The notes under the pieces were generated by a model. That model searched no databases. It had not been told where the DNA came from and worked only from the letters and a program-made list of their open reading frames with translations. Shown piece by piece: positions 5,531 through 9,054 of a stretch of DNA of 9,054 bases. The DNA lies in NCBI GenBank assembly GCA_024762745.1, contig JANTGV010000028.1, forward strand, positions 1-9,054, written 5' to 3'. The stretch is from Sulfurimonas sp. Its GTDB lineage: Bacteria; Campylobacterota; Campylobacteria; Campylobacterales; Sulfurimonadaceae. Within the stretch, counting starts at the first letter, position 1; the number at the start of each line of letters is the position of its first letter. The position numbers were made by a program, and so were the translations under genes.

Positions 5531-8095
5531 TTAATTGATTTTCAATATTTTACTAACTATCTCGTAAACATTTTTTGAGAGCGACTGTGTAGAAACTACA
5601 CGCTTTAACTCTATTTTCATCATCACCTTATTCTTCTCATTTAGCTTCTCATAGATTTTGAATGCACTGCAAAGTCCTGCTGCCATCTGTGCATTTATCT
5701 TGTCTATCTCTATAATCTTGTCAGCTACAAACTTGTATCCGTAACCATCTTTTGCATGAAAGTGTTTATAGTTTCTTGCAAATACACCTATAAGTGAGCG
5801 TACAAGGTTTGGAACCTTCTCATCATAAACTTCATCGTTCTGAAGAGCCATAACTCTGTCTAAAGTACCATCACGATGAGAAGCAGCAATAATTGAGAAG
5901 TACTTATTCATAACAAGTGTGTCATCTCTGTACTTAGAATAAAAATCACTTAAGGCAATCTCACTCAGCATATCAGAATTGTTTTCAAGAATATCAAGGG
6001 CTACAATCCTATCTGTCATCGTTAAAGATTCACCATACTGTTTTGATGCCAAATCAATCACATCTTCACTCTCTAAAGCACTTAAAAGTCTTAAACAGCG
6101 ATTCTTTAAAGCTCTTTCACCCATACTTTTTGAATCTATCTCTTTGTTTAATGCATTATGATTTACTCTATAAAGTTCAAGTAATTTCTCTTTATATACA
6201 GTAGCAAGATATTTAGTCAACTTCTCTTTTGCCTCATATATAGGCTCAAAATCAACACTCTCTTGTCTCTGCATGAGTGTTGATACAGATGGAAGTTCAA
6301 GCAGAAGCGCTTTGTAAGAGAGGTCTACATCTAAATCTAGTAGATATCCAAACGCAGCTACAAACTCTTCATTTATCTCTTTTCCACTCATCATAGCTTC
6401 TAAAGTCTCAACAGCAAATTCCTGAGCCGACTCATACCTTACAAAGCTGTTATTATCATGCTTCATTAAAAAAGCAAACTCATTATTTTCCTTCTCAACA
6501 ATAACAGGTGCCGAAAAATCACGGTTTATTGAAAGAATTGGCTTAGTATCTAAGTTTTTAAAGAGAAACTCTTGCGTCTGTTTTGATACTATTAACTTCT
6601 TCTGCACTACATCATTCCCATTCTTATCTATAAGTGCAATTTTTAAAGGGAAGAAATATGGCTTTTGCTCTTTCCCATCCACTGCATTTGGTACCTCTTG
6701 CGTTAAAGTCAGTCTATATGTACCACTCTCATAGCTCTCTTTAACATGAAGCTTTGGTGTACCAGATTGATGGTACCACAACTCAAACGCACTAAGGTCT
6801 ACTCCACTCGCCTTACTCATAGCCCAAAGGAAATCATTTGTAGTAACAGCTTGACCATCAAAGCTCTCAAAGTATAAATCTGTTGCTTTTCTGTAGTTAT
6901 CTTCGCCTAGTAGAGTATGAATCATACGAATAACCTCAGCACCTTTTTCGTATACAGTCGCCGTATAGAAATTATTCATAGATATATATGACTCTGGCTG
7001 TATAGGGTGTGAAGTAGGAGAGGCATCCTCCACAAACTGTCTTTCACGAAGTGCTTTAACATCCTCTATACGCTGCACTTCCCGTGAGTTTAAATCGGCA
7101 GAGAAACACTGGTCACGAAATACCGTAAGTCCCTCTTTTAAAGTAAGTTGGAACCAGTCACGGCATGTTATACGGTTTCCTGTCCAGTTGTGAAAATACT
7201 CATGTGCTATTACAGATTGAATCCCCATAAAGTTAGCATCTGTAGCTGTATCTTCATCTGCCAACACGTAATGAGAGTTAAAGATATTGAGACCCTTATT
7301 CTCCATTGCACCCATGTTAAAACTATCGACTGCAACTATATTATAAATCTCCAAGTCATACTCACGACCATACATCTGCTCATCCCAACTCATTGACTCT
7401 TTGAGTGACTTCATGGCGTGTGAACATTTAGACTCATTCCCTAAATCACAGTAGATATTTAACTCTACATTTTCACCACTCGCTGTAGTAAATTCATCAT
7501 TCACGCAACCCAAATCACCTGCGACAAGTGCAAACAGATAAGAAGGTTTAGGATGTGGATCAAACCAGGTCACACTGTGACGCTCATCAAGACTACTGTT
7601 TGACTGCGTTTTATTCCCATTACTGAGTAAAATCGGATAGCTCTTTTTATCTGCAACTACCGTAGTTCTAAAAACTGACATCACATCTGGACGGTCTAAG
7701 TAGGGAGTTATACGACGAAAACCTTCCGGCTCATTTTGTGTACAGAAGATTGAACCTGATTTATAGAGACCTTCTAGTTCGGTATTATTTTGAGGATATA
7801 TTTTGTTTATGATTTTGAGATTAAACGCAGCTGGTACATCAAATATAGTAAGCTTTTCATTTTCATACTTGTAATGACTCTCATTTAGCTTCATCTCATT
7901 TATATACAACTCTTTTAGCTCTAGGTCTATACTATCTAACTCTATATCACTAATATTGCCCTTCTCTTTGACAATATTCATAATATTCATAACAACTGTC
8001 TCTTCTTCGTAGAGGTCAAACAGCAACTCAACATCTTTAATACTAAACTCTGGTTTTTGATAATCTTTTAAATAAATCGCTTCTATTTTGCTCAT
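5531..8095 (-). CDS. pepN: Aminopeptidase N (M1 family zinc metallopeptidase)
   Basis: An 854-residue cytosolic aminopeptidase that removes N-terminal residues from peptides. It is collinear with Escherichia coli PepN (about 870 residues) from the N-terminal beta domain onward. Visible signatures are the substrate-binding region QNEPEGFRRITPYLDRPDV (120-138), GAMEN (262-266), the zinc site HEYFH (H298, E299, H302) with the third ligand E321 in LKEGLT, and the transition-state tyrosine Y382 in VYEKGAE. After the catalytic domain come an Ig-like domain (about 445-550) and a long helical C-terminal domain. There is no signal peptide. It lies 15 bases downstream of truC on the same strand and is very likely co-transcribed. 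Only a weak GA-rich AGAGAAG stretch precedes the ATG. All catalytic residues are intact and nothing suggests damage. Confidence 0.98.
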   Translation of the reverse strand: MSKIEAIYLKDYQKPEFSIKDVELLFDLYEEETVVMNIMNIVKEKGNISDIELDSIDLELKELYINEMKLNESHYKYENEKLTIFDVPAAFNLKIINKIYPQNNTELEGLYKSGSIFCTQNEPEGFRRITPYLDRPDVMSVFRTTVVADKKSYPILLSNGNKTQSNSSLDERHSVTWFDPHPKPSYLFALVAGDLGCVNDEFTTASGENVELNIYCDLGNESKCSHAMKSLKESMSWDEQMYGREYDLEIYNIVAVDSFNMGAMENKGLNIFNSHYVLADEDTATDANFMGIQSVIAHEYFHNWTGNRITCRDWFQLTLKEGLTVFRDQCFSADLNSREVQRIEDVKALRERQFVEDASPTSHPIQPESYISMNNFYTATVYEKGAEVIRMIHTLLGEDNYRKATDLYFESFDGQAVTTNDFLWAMSKASGVDLSAFELWYHQSGTPKLHVKESYESGTYRLTLTQEVPNAVDGKEQKPYFFPLKIALIDKNGNDVVQKKLIVSKQTQEFLFKNLDTKPILSINRDFSAPVIVEKENNEFAFLMKHDNNSFVRYESAQEFAVETLEAMMSGKEINEEFVAAFGYLLDLDVDLSYKALLLELPSVSTLMQRQESVDFEPIYEAKEKLTKYLATVYKEKLLELYRVNHNALNKEIDSKSMGERALKNRCLRLLSALESEDVIDLASKQYGESLTMTDRIVALDILENNSDMLSEIALSDFYSKYRDDTLVMNKYFSIIAASHRDGTLDRVMALQNDEVYDEKVPNLVRSLIGVFARNYKHFHAKDGYGYKFVADKIIEIDKINAQMAAGLCSAFKIYEKLNEKNKVMMKIELKRVVSTQSLSKNVYEIVSKILKIN

Positions 8096-8110
8096 AAATC
8101 TTCTCTTTTT

Positions 8111-8860
8111 TTAATTACTGAAATTATAATCTATTTTCCACTTGAACTTGTTAAAGATAGTGTTGAATATTTCATCTAAAGGGGCTTTAATAATCAACAC
8201 CTCATCCCTATATGGGTGCTTAACTTCTAAAGAGCTTGCATGCAGTAGTAGTCTGTGACAGTTAAACTCTCTTCGTATCATCTTGTTGTGCTCCCCTCTT
8301 CCATATTTTGTATCACCCAACATATGATGACTTATATGTTTCATATGGCGGCGAAGTTGATGTTTACGCCCAGTTTTAGGTTGTAACTCAACTAGAGAGT
8401 ATCGTGTTTTCTCATACCTACCGACAGGAATATCAAGCTCTACAGTTGCAACTCTCTTAAACGCAGTAATAGCCTCTTGTGCCTCTTTATCTTGCTTTGC
8501 TTTTTTATCGGCTATCTTATCGAGTTTCTCTGTAAGAGCATGCTCTATCTCCCCATATTCTGGAGTATATCCTCGTACAACTGCTATATAAGTCTTTGCA
8601 ATTGTATGTGCTTTAAACTGTTCTGACATTATCTTTGCACTCTCGGAATCCAGTGCAAAGAGTAAAACGCCAGAGGTTGGCTTGTCAAGACGATGAATTG
8701 GGTACACCCACTGCCCAATCTGATCACGTAACATCTTCATAGCAAAATATATCTCATGTCTGTCTATCATCGATTTATGAACTAAAAGTCCACTTGGTTT
8801 GTTAATCGCTACAAGATGCTCATCTTGATATAAAATTTCTAATTCATAATCTTTAAACAT
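8111..8860 (-). CDS. truC: tRNA pseudouridine(65) synthase, RluA family
   Basis: A 249-residue pseudouridine synthase matching E. coli TruC through most of its length; TruC converts U65 in certain tRNAs to pseudouridine. Diagnostic features are LEILYQDEHLVAINKPSG near the N-terminus (7-24), the catalytic motif HRLDKPTSG (56-64, nucleophile D59), ELQPKTGRKHQLRRHM and HHMLGDTKYG in the second half. A TruC-like KLDKIADKKA segment (112-121) separates it from RluA, RluC and RluD. It has no S4 domain, as expected. The start at 8860 has no evident Shine-Dalgarno; CTTCCTAA precedes the ATG. A start a few codons further in would still keep the domain intact. It heads a unit with pepN and is divergent from the cupin gene with 20 bases between start codons. 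Confidence 0.93.
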   Translation of the reverse strand: MFKDYELEILYQDEHLVAINKPSGLLVHKSMIDRHEIYFAMKMLRDQIGQWVYPIHRLDKPTSGVLLFALDSESAKIMSEQFKAHTIAKTYIAVVRGYTPEYGEIEHALTEKLDKIADKKAKQDKEAQEAITAFKRVATVELDIPVGRYEKTRYSLVELQPKTGRKHQLRRHMKHISHHMLGDTKYGRGEHNKMIRREFNCHRLLLHASSLEVKHPYRDEVLIIKAPLDEIFNTIFNKFKWKIDYNFSN

Positions 8861-8880
8861 TTAGGAAGTATAATATAATT
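8861..8880. promoter_or_regulatory. 20-bp divergent start region
   Basis: Only 20 bases separate the truC and cupin start codons, so -10/-35 elements for each must extend into the opposite coding region. The plus strand carries AGGAAG (8863-8868), 12 bases before the cupin ATG, which is a long spacing for a ribosome binding site. A TATAAT follows at 8869-8874. The complementary TATTAT faces truC and would give a nearly leaderless transcript. No promoter is assigned firmly. Confidence 0.3.
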
Positions 8881-9054
8881 ATGAATATATTTGAGCAGAT
8901 TCCAAATAATTTACAAGATGAAATTTTTGAAGATATTATTAAAACAAAAGATTTAAAGATTGAGAGAATAGTATCTTATGGGCACACTTCTCCAAAATCA
9001 GGATGGTATGAATCTGAAAAAAATGAGTGGGTTATTGTTCTGAAAGGCGAAGCA
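8881..9054 (+). CDS. Cupin-like protein, 3' truncated
   Basis: The frame is open from ATG 8881 to the window edge, giving 58 residues. The visible N-terminus ends with IERIVSYGHTSPKSGWYES followed by NEWVIVLKGEA. The EWV-x-VLKGEA stretch is the typical first cupin beta-strand block, and a YGHTSP preceding it is common in small (about 110-residue) single-domain cupins. The metal-binding half of the barrel lies outside the window, so substrate and catalytic status cannot be judged. It is divergent from truC. Confidence 0.7.
   Translation, partial: MNIFEQIPNNLQDEIFEDIIKTKDLKIERIVSYGHTSPKSGWYESEKNEWVIVLKGEA

Overview
The window is low-GC, gene-dense bacterial chromosome. Its gene set is typical of a Campylobacterota (epsilonproteobacterial) sulfur oxidiser of the Sulfurimonas type: a sulfide:quinone oxidoreductase, AT-rich intergenic DNA and an elaborate two-component system. 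The taxon is inferred from protein style and base composition and has not been confirmed by search. No stretch over 300 bases lacks a gene. I see no tRNA, rRNA, CRISPR array, insertion sequence or phage gene.

Layout. (1) Positions 1-513 (+) hold the 3' part of a response regulator with a receiver domain and an OmpR/PhoB-type DNA-binding domain. (2) Convergent to it is a two-gene minus-strand unit, 3609 to 517. It encodes a membrane-anchored protein whose soluble part looks like a peptide deformylase that has lost its metal ligands, followed by a 761-residue hybrid histidine kinase carrying HisKA, HATPase, degenerate receiver, receiver and HPt domains. (3) Next comes a sulfide:quinone oxidoreductase (5370 to 3901, minus) with a small histidine-rich protein downstream, closed by a good intrinsic terminator. 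Its 160-bp upstream region holds a 21-bp palindrome and three GTGATA repeats spaced exactly 11 bp apart. (4) A minus-strand unit, 8860 to 5531, carries truC (tRNA pseudouridine-65 synthase) and pepN (aminopeptidase N). (5) A divergent, truncated cupin-like gene begins at 8881.

How the parts may work together. The kinase carries all modules for a His-Asp-His relay, and its HPt could hand phosphate to the convergent regulator. The pseudo-deformylase is translationally coupled to the kinase and is the natural candidate for a membrane-linked sensory or scaffolding partner. The sqr promoter region has repeats with the geometry used by OmpR/PhoB-type regulators, so a link between a two-component system and sulfide oxidation is conceivable but unproven. 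The most unusual item in the window is the deformylase-derived membrane protein paired with the kinase.
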